From assembly GCF_004377485.1 (NCBI RefSeq), contig NZ_SNTY01000013.1, positions 1-64,000 of the forward strand: a DNA stretch of 64,000 nucleotides. Direction: 5' to 3'. The notes under the pieces were generated by a model that searched no databases, was not told the DNA's origin, and worked only from the letters and a program-made list of their open reading frames with translations. The position numbers and the translations under genes are program-made. Each line of letters begins with the position of its first letter. Position 1 is the stretch's first letter. Positions 39,552-48,916 of the stretch are shown here, one piece after another. The DNA comes from Alkanindiges illinoisensis (GTDB lineage Bacteria; Pseudomonadota; Gammaproteobacteria; Pseudomonadales; Moraxellaceae).

Positions 39552-39587
39552 TTCATTAACAGACATTGTTCATTCATTTTAAGACAT
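39552..39587 (-). promoter_or_regulatory. Candidate AraC-family operator upstream of alkB
   Basis: On the minus strand two 15-mers, ATGTCTTAAAATGAA and ATGTCTGTTAATGAA (12 of 15 identical), are spaced 21 bp centre to centre, two helical turns. Direct repeats at this spacing are the usual AraC/XylS target geometry. They lie about 70-105 bp before the alkB start. Confidence 0.5.
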
Positions 39588-39702
39588 CCTGCCATTTAAT
39601 TACGCAGGTCTGTCTTGAATTTTCTGGAGAATCAAGAATTGCTTTTTGATTTTTCCTGCCCTGCAAGGCTGATTTTTTAAATTCCATGATTGGTATGCGC
39701 TT

Positions 39703-39740
39703 AAAAAAACAGGGCCGGTTTTATCAACCGGCTCCTGCTT
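39703..39740 (-). terminator. Terminator of the AdeT-like gene
   Basis: On the minus strand CAGGAGCCGGTT pairs with AACCGGCCCTG around a short loop and is followed by seven T. It isolates alkB from the upstream gene. Confidence 0.85.
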
Positions 39741-39791
39741 TTAGATTTGATGTTGCAGATTTAGTTTAGCTCACTGATTTACTAAAATCCG

Positions 39792-41036
39792 TTACTCCTC
39801 ATTCATGCTGCACTCGTAGTTAGCCGGCTCAAACTTGCAACGCACCCGCTTTAAAAATTGCATCATGGTTTTGTCGTAATAGCCGTCCTGGGTCATGGCA
39901 ATCCGGGCTTCACGCATCATTTTCAGATAGCCCGGTTTATCAGTGCCAGGTACATCCATCCAGTATTTCACTGGAATATCATTTTCGGTTTGATAGACAA
40001 AATCATAGGCAGGCGCAAGGTTAAGCGAACTGACCTCACGCACAATCTGCCCCAGACCATCCGGGAATTTGCCCCGGTGCATCATCAGCACACCAGTCAC
40101 CTGCATGAGTGGAAAGCGGATAATTGCCCCTTTGACTTCTCCATTTGGGCCAATCATGCCCTTGGACAACTCCATTGGTTTAAAGATCAGCGCTGGACCT
40201 GCCATGATCTGCACTTCACCGTTGTTAAATTTGCCGCCCACCGAGGTAAAATCTACAGCAACAGGCTGGGCACCAATGCGTTGTACCAGTTTGGCCTGTG
40301 ACTTGTCAAAATCAAAAACGGCTACTTTTTTGCCGGCTGCCTTAGCCAGTGTGTTGATTTTGCGGTCATTGACCATGATGTAGGCAGCGCCCAGCGGAAT
40401 GATGCCAACCACTTCATAATCCCGATTGGTCATGCGGGTGGCAAATTCAGGACGTGACAGCAGGCTAATGGCTTCCGACAATTGCTTGTAGGTAAGGATG
40501 CCGCCAATGGCATCCATGCTGCCGGCAAAGGCATTGAACTGACGTGCGCGAATATTGCTCATGCCAGCGCCATCACATTTTTTCATCTTAAAATCTTCGG
40601 CCAGCACGCGTTCATCGCTATAGACCCGGATTTTGGTTTCGGTACTGGCTCTTTTTTTCAGTTTGGGATAACCAATATCAATGCGCAAGGTCAGTGGATT
40701 GAGCATGGTGACATTCAGGTCAATACCAATGTCTTTGGCCATGCGGGTGTATTTGGGCACTTCGGTCAGATAGCTCATGGCCTGCTTGAAGCTTTCGCCC
40801 TTAGGGCCATCCGGTGAATACACACACAAGGTGACCTGTTTAGGAATTTTTTGCCAGGTGGATGGGTTATCCATCAGTTTTTGAATGCGGCCAATCACTG
40901 ACTGGCTTAGCTGTGGCTCAGGTTTGCTGGCTGGTGCGGCAGACGCTGTTGCAGGCAATAAGACAGGCACAAATGCTGCACATAACACACTGCTACATAA
41001 TAGATTTTTTGGAGCAAACTGCTTGAGATTTTTCAT
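39792..41036 (-). CDS. AdeT-like putative periplasmic solute-binding protein
   Basis: The 414-residue protein has a signal peptide (VLCAAFVPVLLPATASAA). The mature part contains CVYSPDGPKGESFKQAMSYL, RARQFNAFAGSMDAIGGI and LMQVTGVLMMHRGKFPDG, a DctP/TRAP-like alpha/beta pattern that I associate with the Acinetobacter AdeT1/2 (DUF6091) family. AdeT was reported as an efflux component, but the family looks more like periplasmic binding proteins; no transporter partner is adjacent. The final Cys-containing tail CKFEPANYECSMNEE may form a disulfide. Confidence 0.6.
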   Translation of the reverse strand: MKNLKQFAPKNLLCSSVLCAAFVPVLLPATASAAPASKPEPQLSQSVIGRIQKLMDNPSTWQKIPKQVTLCVYSPDGPKGESFKQAMSYLTEVPKYTRMAKDIGIDLNVTMLNPLTLRIDIGYPKLKKRASTETKIRVYSDERVLAEDFKMKKCDGAGMSNIRARQFNAFAGSMDAIGGILTYKQLSEAISLLSRPEFATRMTNRDYEVVGIIPLGAAYIMVNDRKINTLAKAAGKKVAVFDFDKSQAKLVQRIGAQPVAVDFTSVGGKFNNGEVQIMAGPALIFKPMELSKGMIGPNGEVKGAIIRFPLMQVTGVLMMHRGKFPDGLGQIVREVSSLNLAPAYDFVYQTENDIPVKYWMDVPGTDKPGYLKMMREARIAMTQDGYYDKTMMQFLKRVRCKFEPANYECSMNEE

Positions 41037-41106
41037 TATTTTACATCCTGCGTGGCTAATCCTTCAGCAGGATTAAAGCACGCCTTGTTTGCTGCCACAT
41101 TGACAC

Positions 41107-41406
41107 TTGTACAGTGAAGCCGCTGAGAGTTTGGTCAATGGCTGCTTGGTGATTACTGCTAAGGATTTTGGCTGGGTCATTATGCTTGCCCGTCAACCAG
41201 CCATGTTGTGGCTAGGTTGCGGGAATATTGAAGGCTCTACCACGGAATGGACGATCTTTTTGGTGGCTGAAAAGACATTGCTGCAGCGTTTTCAGCAACT
41301 TTTTAAAAAACAATCCACTACACTAAACTCTCAACAGGTCTGGCAGCAGGTGCAGGAAATTGTAGAGACCATTCCTGCTGTCCAACATATTGAGTGGATA
41401 AAATGA
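41107..41406 (+). pseudogene. Probable remnant of a DUF5615/PIN-like toxin gene
   Basis: A 99-residue frame contains LVITAKDFGWVIMLARQPAM followed by LWLGCGNIEG, resembling the C-terminal half of DUF5615 PIN-like proteins (V-I-T-x-KD-x-x-F/W ... P-x-x-x-W-L-x-x-GN). The N-terminal part with the first catalytic Asp is missing: a TGA lies two codons before the first possible start (TTG at 41107). No antitoxin gene is visible. Family assignment is by motif only, and a short intact gene of unknown kind cannot be excluded. Confidence 0.35.
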
Positions 41407-41510
41407 GCCTAATTTTGCTTTTAAGAAAACAGGCATATATGTAGCAATAGCAATTTTATTGTTTACGACTACATACCAATTAGTAAGGTAGGTAATGGCC
41501 TTGCTAATCA

Positions 41511-44027
41511 TTAATCCACGTTGAACTTGCTCAGCCGCAAGGCATTCATTACCACCGATACCGAGCTGAGCGACATGGCCAGTGCGGCCATCATGGGCGT
41601 GAGCAAAATGCCAAATAGTGGATAAAGCACCCCGGCAGCCACCGGTACGCCAATCGCATTATACAGCAGGGAAAAGGCAAGGTTTTGCTTCATGTTTTTC
41701 ACCGTGGCCTGTGACAAACGATAAGCCCGCGCAATGCCATACAAGTCACCTTTGACCAGTGTCACACTGGCACTTTGCATGGCAATGTCAGTGCCGGTAC
41801 CCATGGCAATTCCCACTGTTGCGGCTGCCAGTGCAGGCGCGTCATTAATACCATCACCGGCCATCGCCACCACCTTGCCTTGCTGTTGCAATGTCTTGAT
41901 CAGCTCAGCCTTATTTTGCGGGGTCATGTCGCCATAGGCTTTGCTAATTTGCAACGTATTGGCCACGACATTGGCACTGGCCTGACTATCGCCCGTGGCC
42001 ATAATCACCTCAAGGTTTTGTGCTTTTAAGAATGCTAAAGCCTGTGCGGTGGTGGCCTTGATGGGATCATTGACACTGACCAAAGCAGCCAGTTGTCCAT
42101 CAATGGCAAAGTACAAAATAATTTCACCCTGATGACGCAATTGTTCAGCCTGGCGTTGGGTGGCACTGTCAAGCATAATACCAGCCTGCTTTAGCCAGCT
42201 TTCACTGCCGGCCAATAGCTGGTGATCATTAAGCGTAGCTTGTACACCAATCCCGGAGGAGGAATCAAAATCCTGTACCGCTTGCAGGCTGATATTTTCA
42301 TGCTGCGCAGCTTGCAAAATGGCACGCGCCAGCGGGTGTTCACTGCCCTGCTCCAGTGACACCAGCATGCCCAGCAATTCGTCATGAGCAAACTGTTCAG
42401 TCTTGGCAATCAGGCGATTCAATACTGGCCGTCCTTCGGTTAAGGTGCCGGTTTTATCAATCACTACCGTGGTCACTTGCCGTAGCTGCTCAATGGCCTC
42501 GGCATTACTAAACAGCACCCCGCTGGTTGCTGCCCGCCCAGTTGCAGCCATAACCGACATGGGTGTTGCCAAGCCCAATGCGCAAGGGCAGGCAATAATC
42601 AGCACCGCCACACTATTGAGCAAGGCATAGCTTAATTGCGGCGCCGGGCCAAGCAACGCCCAGACTGCAAACGTCAGCACTGCAATGGCCAGCACTACCA
42701 GCACAAAACCACCGGCTACCTTGTCGGCAATCCGCTGCATGGGCGCACGCGAGCGCTGGGCATCGGCCACCAGCCGTACAATTTGCGCCAGCATGCTGTC
42801 CTGCCCAATATGCTGTGCTGCCATCAGGATGCTGCCACTACCATTGATAGTGGCACCAATCACCCGGTCACCCGTCTGTTTTTTAACGGGCATGGGCTCA
42901 CCGGTCAGCATGGATTCATCAATCGTGGTGGAACCTTCCAGCACCATGCCATCTACCGGAATTTTATCACCGGGCCGGATACGCAACTGGTCACCCACCT
43001 GTACCTGTTCCAGCGGGATTTCCTGTGTCTGCCCATCCTGCACCCGCCATGCCGTACTGGCCTGTAAACCCAGCAGGCTTTTTAATGCGCTGGACGTTTT
43101 GGAGCGGGCTTTAAGCTCCAGAATCTGTCCAAATAAGGTGAGTGATACAATCATGCAGGCCGCTTCAAAATACACCCCTACCCGGCCATGCATATAAAAT
43201 GATTGCGGAAAGATTTGCGGGGCAAGCGTGGCCACCACGCTGTATACAAATGAAGCGCTCACACCAATGCCAATCAGCGTCCACATATTTAAATGGCGGG
43301 TTTTTAAGGAAGCAAAACAGCGCTGCAAAATTGGCCAGCCTGCCCATAGGATCACTGGCAGGCTGAGCAGTAATTCCAGTCCACTGCGTACCGTTGCAGA
43401 TAGCCCTGCAATCTGGTGCCCCAGCATGGCCAGTGCCATCACCACGATAGATAGTGGCAAGGTCCAGTAAAAACGACGGCTAAAATCCACCAGTTCCGGC
43501 GATACCTCATCGCTTAAACTGGGCTGCATGGGTTCCAGCGCCATGCCACAAATGGGACAGGTGCCCGGCCCTTTTTGCACAATTTCCGGGTCCATGGGAC
43601 AGGTGTACAACATGTCTGCTGCACCAGTTGGTAATGGTTCTTCGGCTTTTGGCTGTAAATACTGTTGCGGGTTGGCCTGAAATTTGGTTAAACAGTCTTC
43701 CCGGCAAAAATAATAAGGCTGATGCTGATAATCCGTGTGCCATTGGCTGGTCGTGCTGACTGTCATGCCGCACACCGGATCAATGGCGGATCTCTCTTTT
43801 TCTGAACCCGTGTGGTTTTCTGTAGTTGCTTTAGAGTGTCCACCACAGCAACTGTGTTTGTTGGGTTGCACGCCATGATGATGATCTTGACGGCTAAGCA
43901 GCTGTGCAGCCTGATGATCAGGCTGCTGTATGGGAGACTGTGCTGCCTGTACAGATTTTTTTTGCTTTGTACCACAGCAAGAATGCTCAGTATTGTGGTC
44001 TGAATGGTCTGGTTCAGTATGATTCAT
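41511..44027 (-). CDS. copA: Copper-exporting P1B-type ATPase with YHS and heavy-metal-binding domains
   Basis: The 838-residue inner-membrane pump begins with a His/Cys-rich tail (HSCCG twice), a YHS domain (IDPVCGMTV...YYFCREDC, residues 81-125) and a zinc-ribbon-like metal-binding domain ([20 protein letters not shown], 141-160) instead of the usual ferredoxin-like GMxCxxC domain. The ATPase core shows CPC in IIACPCALG (around residue 479), phosphorylated Asp in DKTGT (around 524), TGE (LTGEPMPV) and [10 protein letters not shown]. Start at 44027 chosen over the upstream frame. It is divergent from a CueR-like regulator, with a MerR-type promoter between. Confidence 0.92.
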   Translation of the reverse strand: MNHTEPDHSDHNTEHSCCGTKQKKSVQAAQSPIQQPDHQAAQLLSRQDHHHGVQPNKHSCCGGHSKATTENHTGSEKERSAIDPVCGMTVSTTSQWHTDYQHQPYYFCREDCLTKFQANPQQYLQPKAEEPLPTGAADMLYTCPMDPEIVQKGPGTCPICGMALEPMQPSLSDEVSPELVDFSRRFYWTLPLSIVVMALAMLGHQIAGLSATVRSGLELLLSLPVILWAGWPILQRCFASLKTRHLNMWTLIGIGVSASFVYSVVATLAPQIFPQSFYMHGRVGVYFEAACMIVSLTLFGQILELKARSKTSSALKSLLGLQASTAWRVQDGQTQEIPLEQVQVGDQLRIRPGDKIPVDGMVLEGSTTIDESMLTGEPMPVKKQTGDRVIGATINGSGSILMAAQHIGQDSMLAQIVRLVADAQRSRAPMQRIADKVAGGFVLVVLAIAVLTFAVWALLGPAPQLSYALLNSVAVLIIACPCALGLATPMSVMAATGRAATSGVLFSNAEAIEQLRQVTTVVIDKTGTLTEGRPVLNRLIAKTEQFAHDELLGMLVSLEQGSEHPLARAILQAAQHENISLQAVQDFDSSSGIGVQATLNDHQLLAGSESWLKQAGIMLDSATQRQAEQLRHQGEIILYFAIDGQLAALVSVNDPIKATTAQALAFLKAQNLEVIMATGDSQASANVVANTLQISKAYGDMTPQNKAELIKTLQQQGKVVAMAGDGINDAPALAAATVGIAMGTGTDIAMQSASVTLVKGDLYGIARAYRLSQATVKNMKQNLAFSLLYNAIGVPVAAGVLYPLFGILLTPMMAALAMSLSSVSVVMNALRLSKFNVD

Positions 44028-44062
44028 GATAAATAACCTGATTTGACATTTCTTGCCAAACA

Positions 44063-44093
44063 CGATAAACCCTGTACTCAGGTACAGAGTCAA
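44063..44093 (-). promoter_or_regulatory. MerR/CueR-type promoter-operator of copA
   Basis: On the minus strand TTGACT (44093-44088), a 19-bp spacer and TTATCG (44068-44063). The spacer holds the dyad CTGTAC-CTGA-GTACAG (44072-44087). An over-long 19-bp spacer with a central dyad is the hallmark of promoters activated by MerR-family DNA distortion. Confidence 0.8.
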
Positions 44094-44173
44094 GTCTGCT
44101 TTGTAAGCATATTTTGACAGCAGCAATTTTTGTTAATAAGTCATTTTTACTCAATCATGAAGGAGCAATTTCC

Positions 44174-44584
44174 ATGCTCACCATTGGCAAACTGGCCAAA
44201 CAAGCCGGGGTTTCCAATGAAACCATCCGTTATTACCAGCGCATTGGCCTACTGCGAATTCCTGAAAGTACCCAGGCTTATCGCTACTATCAGGAAAATG
44301 ATCTTGAGCGCCTGTTATTTATTAAACGGGCCAAACAGGCTGGCTTGCAACTTAATGAAATTGCAGAGTTGCTGGCACTGGATGGCATGCAGGACAAGCA
44401 GCGCGTGCGTGAAGTCATTAAAAATCGCCTGCATGAAATCCAGCACCGTATTGATGAGCTGCAACATTTGCAACATCGCCTCAGCACCTGGATTGATGAG
44501 TGTGAACATTCTACAAATGCCGATTGTCCCATTTTGCAGGCTTTAAATGACGCTATTCCTGAACCCAAGCAGGACTCAATATAA
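44174..44584 (+). CDS. MerR-family metal-responsive regulator, CueR-like
   Basis: The 136-residue protein opens with the winged HTH MLTIGKLAKQAGVSNETIRY and YYQRIGLL, followed by a long dimerisation helix and a metal-binding loop with Cys110 and Cys118 (CEHSTNADC), spaced as in CueR (112/120). It lacks the third cysteine of mercury-sensing MerR, and the divergent copA suggests copper/silver sensing. AGGAG precedes the ATG at 44174; the upstream frame is non-coding. Confidence 0.88.
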   Translation: MLTIGKLAKQAGVSNETIRYYQRIGLLRIPESTQAYRYYQENDLERLLFIKRAKQAGLQLNEIAELLALDGMQDKQRVREVIKNRLHEIQHRIDELQHLQHRLSTWIDECEHSTNADCPILQALNDAIPEPKQDSI

Positions 44585-44622
44585 TCAGTATGCAAGATAG
44601 TCAGAATCCAATAGATCTCTTG

Positions 44623-44693
44623 CATAAGTCTGGTTTCGACAAGCTCAACCAACGCTGCCTGAGCCTGTCGAAGGCGAGTTGGTACAACTTATG
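44623..44693. repeat. Nested palindromic element upstream of fau
   Basis: A 71-bp element has outer arms CATAAGT/ACTTATG and an inner hairpin TTCGACAAGCTCA/TGAGCCTGTCGAA with loop ACCAACGCTGCC. The inner TCGACAAGCTCA-type arms resemble a REP-like palindrome that I recall as common in many proteobacteria. No coding sequence is present; it looks like a small non-autonomous repeat. Confidence 0.6.
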
Positions 44694-44733
44694 AAAGAAG
44701 TCTAATATAGTCAAAACCCAAGACAATCAACAC

Positions 44734-45327
44734 ATGACCCCAGAACAGCTTAAGCTTTTACGCCAGCAATTACGCAAGCAGCGCCGTGCTTTACCCCAGC
44801 GCATCCGGCAGCAGGCAGGCCGCAAGGTGGCTCAGCGTCTGCACAGGCAGGCAGTATTCCGGCAAGCGCGCCATATTGGTATTTACCTGAGCGCCTTTGG
44901 TGAAGTCCCCACTCAAGCCATTATTAAACTGGGCTTAAAGCAACAGAAAAACATTTACCTGCCGCAAATCCGTAATGTTGACCAGAAACTGCAATGGGTG
45001 TGCATCAATCGCCAGCAGTGGCAAAACCGGCGTTTTTCCATTCATCGACTAGGCATGCATGAACCCCGGCAACGCGGTATTAGCGTTAACCGCTTGAATT
45101 TGCTGATTATGCCGCTACTGGCTTTTGACCAGCATGGCTCGCGAGTCGGAATGGGCGGCGGCTACTATGACCGCACCTTATGGAAGAAGCACAAGGCGTA
45201 CCGGTTAGGGCTGGCCTATGACTTCCAGCAAGTTGAGTATCTTAAGCGGCAGCCGTGGGATCAACCGCTGGATGCCATACTGACTCCTTCGGGATTTTCC
45301 TCATTTCGTAGCGCGAAAAATCTTTGA
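44734..45327 (+). CDS. fau: 5-formyltetrahydrofolate cyclo-ligase
   Basis: Converts 5-formyl-THF to 5,10-methenyl-THF with ATP. The 197 residues include the basic N-terminal segment RQQLRKQRRALP, GIYLSAFGEVPT and the signature GMGGGYYDR at 139-147. In many gammaproteobacteria it follows ssrS directly; here 7.8 kb of alkane and copper genes intervene. Confidence 0.92.
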   Translation: MTPEQLKLLRQQLRKQRRALPQRIRQQAGRKVAQRLHRQAVFRQARHIGIYLSAFGEVPTQAIIKLGLKQQKNIYLPQIRNVDQKLQWVCINRQQWQNRRFSIHRLGMHEPRQRGISVNRLNLLIMPLLAFDQHGSRVGMGGGYYDRTLWKKHKAYRLGLAYDFQQVEYLKRQPWDQPLDAILTPSGFSSFRSAKNL

Positions 45328-45544
45328 CAACAACAGCTTGATATAAGCCTTTTGCTAACGCTATGGTTCTTTTTAAGCATCGCGAGCCGAGATGAGAATC
45401 AGTCCACTTTTTTGTGAATAAATGATGCCTTAGGTCTGAACCATTTGCGTCAAAAGTCCAGACAAGGTAAATTGCAGCACCAGTATTCGTTGTATTTTTA
45501 TTCGTGGCAGAAGTTAACTTTGTCACTGCTTGAAGGGTTCGTTA

Positions 45545-45874
45545 ATGAGTTTATTTATTTCCACAGCCTACGCGGCTGCCCCTGCGGCTGGCCAGCAAAG
45601 TCCGCTGCCATCCATCCTGATGATGGTTGGTTTTATCCTGATTTTCTATTTCCTGATCTGGCGTCCACAAGCCAAGCGCACCAAGGAACACCGCGCCATG
45701 GTTGACAGTGTCAGCGTAGGCAGTGAAGTGGTATTTGCCGGTGGATTAATGGGCCGCATTACCAAGGTAGAAGGGGACTATGCGGTGGTTGAACTCAACC
45801 GTGGCAATGAAGTGAAAATTCAAAAAGCTGCGGTCATTTCCGTATTGCCAGAAGGCACCCTCAACAGTCTGTAA
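45545..45874 (+). CDS. yajC: Preprotein translocase subunit YajC
   Basis: The 109-residue single-pass inner-membrane protein of the SecDF-YajC complex contains PLPSILMMVGFILIFYFLIW and RPQAKRTKEHRAM, then a soluble domain (VGSEVVFAGGLMGRITKVE). The ATG at 45545 is preceded by GAAGGG. First gene of yajC-secD-secF. The tRNA-modification genes queA/tgt that often precede it are absent here. Confidence 0.95.
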   Translation: MSLFISTAYAAAPAAGQQSPLPSILMMVGFILIFYFLIWRPQAKRTKEHRAMVDSVSVGSEVVFAGGLMGRITKVEGDYAVVELNRGNEVKIQKAAVISVLPEGTLNSL

Positions 45875-45880
45875 TTTTAT

Positions 45881-45907
45881 AGGGATTGGTTTCGCAATCC
45901 CTTTTTT
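45881..45907 (+). terminator. Terminator-like hairpin between yajC and secD
   Basis: GGGATTG/CAATCCC with a short GTTTCG loop is followed by six T, a typical intrinsic terminator in the 50-bp gap. It may reduce read-through and set the stoichiometry of YajC over SecDF. Confidence 0.75.
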
Positions 45908-45924
45908 CATTAAGTAGAATTCAA

Positions 45925-47793
45925 ATGCGTTATCCAGCGTGGAAATATGTACTGATCCTTTTTGTTCTGGTGATCAGTACATTATATGCCCTGCCCAGTC
46001 TCTATCCTGACGAGCCAGCGGTTCAGATTTCAGGCGCCAAGGCAGGAAGCCAGATCGACCAAACGGTATTAACCCGTGCAGAACAAATCCTAAAAAGCGC
46101 CAGTATTGCAACTCATGACGGCAGTTTTGGCCAGAATGCAGCGCTGCTTCGCGTGCGTACCAGTGAAGACCAGCTTAAGGCACAGGAAGTATTGCGCCGT
46201 GAGCTGGGTGAAAACTACGTGGTGGCCTTAAACCTTGCACCGACCACACCAGCATGGCTACAGGCCATTGGCGCCAAACCCATGAAGCTGGGGCTGGACT
46301 TGCGCGGTGGGGTACATTTCCTGCTGGAAGTGGACATGAGCAAGGCGCTGGAGCAACGGCTTGAAACTGCCACCGCAGACATTCGCCGCAACCTGCGTGA
46401 CAACAAGGTCAACTTTAACGGTGTGCGCCAAAACAAAGACAACATTGTGGTGAGCTTCGCCAATACCACAGACCGTGATAATGCGGTGAGTGTACTGCGC
46501 CGCCAGAGCAATGATTTTAGTATTCAGTCGCTGGCCTCCACTGATGGCCCGATCCTGCAATTAAAATACACCGAAGCACGCTTGCAGGAAATCAACCAGT
46601 ACGCGGTGAACCAGAACTTAACCACCCTGCGCAACCGTATTAACGAGTTGGGCGTGGCTGAAGCCCTGGTACAAAGTCAGGGCAGCAACCGCATTGTGGT
46701 GGACTTGCCGGGGGTACAGGACACGGCTGAAGCCAAGCGCGTACTGGGCCGCACCGCCAATCTTGAGTTCCGTCTGGTATCTGAACAGGCAGACACCTAT
46801 GCCGGTGGACCAGTGCCTGCTGGTACTCAGGCTTTCCCGTTTGAAAAACTGGATGGTCCCACCATTTTGCTTAAACGCCAGCGCATTGTTACCGGTGAGC
46901 GTGTGCAAAATGCCATGAGTGGCTATGATGAAAACAACCAGCCTGAAGTGAACATCACGCTAGATACCGCAGGCGGCAAGCTGATGGCCGATGCCACCCG
47001 TAATGCGGTGGGCAAGCAAATGGCCGTGCTGTTTATTGAAAACAAGCAGCGGGTAAGTTACGTCACTGATCCTGTCACAGGTAAAACGGTAGAAACCCGT
47101 ACCCCGTATACCGAAAGTGTGGTGATTAACCGTGCCACCATTCAGGCAGTATTAGGGTCGCAATTCCGTATTACCGGCGTTGGCACGCCACAGGAAGCCT
47201 CTGAGCTTGCACTATTGCTGCGTGCCGGTGCACTGGCTGCGCCCATGTATTTTGTAGAAGAACGTACTGTTGGCCCAAGCCTGGGTCAGGACAATATCGA
47301 CAAGGGGATTTTATCGACCCAGGTTGGTTTTGTGCTGGTTGCCCTGTTCATGATTGTGTTCTACCGCGTGTTCGGTTTAATTGCCAACTTTGCGCTGTTT
47401 ATGAACCTTGCCATGATTCTCACTGTCATGTCCTGGATTGGCGCAGCGTTGTCGCTACCCGGTATTGCGGGTATTGTACTCACCATTGGGATGGCGGTAG
47501 ATGCCAACGTACTGATCTGTGAGCGAATACGTGAGGAAATCCGCTGGGGTGCCTCGCCCAAGCAGGCGATTGTGGCGGGTTATGACCGGGCTTATACCAC
47601 CATTTTTGACTCTAACTTAACAACCTTGCTGGTCGCCTTTATCCTGTTTGCCATTGGTAGCGGACCCATCAAAGGGTTTGCGGTTACACTGGCCATTGGT
47701 ATTGTCTGCTCCATGTTCACCGCCATTACGGTCACTCGCGGTATTGTACAACTGGTCTATGGCAAACGCCGTATTGACCACTTGAGCATTTGA
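45925..47793 (+). CDS. secD: Protein translocase subunit SecD
   Basis: RND-like inner-membrane protein that uses the proton-motive force to help complete protein export. The 622 residues show TM1 (KYVLILFVLVISTLYALP), GLDLRGGVHFLLEV, the large periplasmic P1 domain and the C-terminal five-helix bundle with IVLTIGMAVDANVLICERIREE, containing the conserved DANVLI motif. The ATG at 45925 was chosen; an upstream TTG frame overlaps the terminator hairpin. Confidence 0.95.
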   Translation: MRYPAWKYVLILFVLVISTLYALPSLYPDEPAVQISGAKAGSQIDQTVLTRAEQILKSASIATHDGSFGQNAALLRVRTSEDQLKAQEVLRRELGENYVVALNLAPTTPAWLQAIGAKPMKLGLDLRGGVHFLLEVDMSKALEQRLETATADIRRNLRDNKVNFNGVRQNKDNIVVSFANTTDRDNAVSVLRRQSNDFSIQSLASTDGPILQLKYTEARLQEINQYAVNQNLTTLRNRINELGVAEALVQSQGSNRIVVDLPGVQDTAEAKRVLGRTANLEFRLVSEQADTYAGGPVPAGTQAFPFEKLDGPTILLKRQRIVTGERVQNAMSGYDENNQPEVNITLDTAGGKLMADATRNAVGKQMAVLFIENKQRVSYVTDPVTGKTVETRTPYTESVVINRATIQAVLGSQFRITGVGTPQEASELALLLRAGALAAPMYFVEERTVGPSLGQDNIDKGILSTQVGFVLVALFMIVFYRVFGLIANFALFMNLAMILTVMSWIGAALSLPGIAGIVLTIGMAVDANVLICERIREEIRWGASPKQAIVAGYDRAYTTIFDSNLTTLLVAFILFAIGSGPIKGFAVTLAIGIVCSMFTAITVTRGIVQLVYGKRRIDHLSI

Positions 47794-47804
47794 GGAGAAC
47801 ACCC

Positions 47805-48791
47805 ATGAAAAAATCAACTGCTCAAAACAGTGCTCCTGAAACCACCAATCAGCCGCGCGAGTATGGCCGTCGTGGTAACGAACCTGTTATTCATTTTATG
47901 CGCTTTAAAACACCGGCTGCTATTTTCTCGCTGGTGTTTAGCCTGATCTGCCTTGGTTTTATTTTCACCAAGGGCCTAAACTTTGGCCTGGACTTTACCG
48001 GTGGTATCTCGGCTGAAATCAACTATAGTCAGCCGGTGGAGCAAAAGCAGGTCATTCATGCACTGGAGCAAGCAGGCTTTAAGGAACCTGTGGTGCAATT
48101 TCTCGGCACCCAGCGTGATCTGATTATCCGTATGCCTGCGCAGGAAGGTGAAGACCTTGCAGCGCGCCTAACACGTGCAGTACAGCTCCCCAATAACACC
48201 GCCTCGGTGCAAAAAGTGGATGCAGTCGGTTCACAGGTGGGCAACGAGCTGTATATCCGCTCAGTGGGTGCAGTCGCGCTAGCGCTGATCCTGATGCTGG
48301 TGTATGTAACCATCCGCTTTGAATTCAAGCTGGCGGTGGGCGCTGTCATCTGTTTATTGCACGATACCATTGTAACTGTAGGTATTTTTGCCATTTTTGG
48401 CTGGCCATTTGATCTGACTGTACTGGCAGCCGTACTGGCCCTGATTGGTTATTCTCTCAACGACAGTATCGTGGTATCAGACCGGATTCGTGAAAATTTC
48501 CGTAAAATCCGTGGCGCTGACCCGATTGAAGTGGTGGATATTTCCCTCACTGAAACCCTGCGCCGTACTATCATGACCGTCACTACGGTATTACTGGTGG
48601 ATCTGGCCATGCTGTTTTTAGGCGGTGATGGCCTATTCTGGTTTGCGGTGGCAATGCTGGTTGGTTTGTTTGTTGGTACCTACTCGTCCATTTATATCGG
48701 GACTTCCTATGCCCTGTGGCGTGGTCTAAACCGTCAGGATTTTATAGTTCAAGTAAAGCCTGAATTTGAAGAAACTGACGTTGTACCTTGA
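47805..48791 (+). CDS. secF: Protein translocase subunit SecF
   Basis: Partner of SecD; 328 residues with TM1 (FSLVFSLICLGFIFTKGLNF), GLDFTGGISAEI and the C-terminal helices with GYSLNDSIVVSDRIRENFR, matching the SecF signature. AGGAG at 47793 sets the ATG at 47805, 11 bp after secD. Followed by an intrinsic terminator. Confidence 0.96.
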   Translation: MKKSTAQNSAPETTNQPREYGRRGNEPVIHFMRFKTPAAIFSLVFSLICLGFIFTKGLNFGLDFTGGISAEINYSQPVEQKQVIHALEQAGFKEPVVQFLGTQRDLIIRMPAQEGEDLAARLTRAVQLPNNTASVQKVDAVGSQVGNELYIRSVGAVALALILMLVYVTIRFEFKLAVGAVICLLHDTIVTVGIFAIFGWPFDLTVLAAVLALIGYSLNDSIVVSDRIRENFRKIRGADPIEVVDISLTETLRRTIMTVTTVLLVDLAMLFLGGDGLFWFAVAMLVGLFVGTYSSIYIGTSYALWRGLNRQDFIVQVKPEFEETDVVP

Positions 48792-48829
48792 TTAATGCTG
48801 TCTTAATCCTGTTTTAAGGGTTAATCGCT

Positions 48830-48863
48830 AAAGCCTGCTGGTTGATATAACAGCAGGCTTTTT
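48830..48863 (+). terminator. Terminator of yajC-secD-secF
   Basis: Stem AAAGCCTGCTG/CAGCAGGCTTT with a 10-nt loop, then further T residues, 40 bp after the secF stop. Confidence 0.88.
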
Positions 48864-48916
48864 AAATGCATACTGATTTTAGCGCCTACGAGTGTTCCCG
48901 GAAGCTAAAACTCGGC

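Noticed and set aside
45242-45526. 94-codon minus-strand ORF overlapping the end of fau
   Set aside because: It overlaps a well-supported gene antisense, has no clear ribosome-binding site and matches no family I know.
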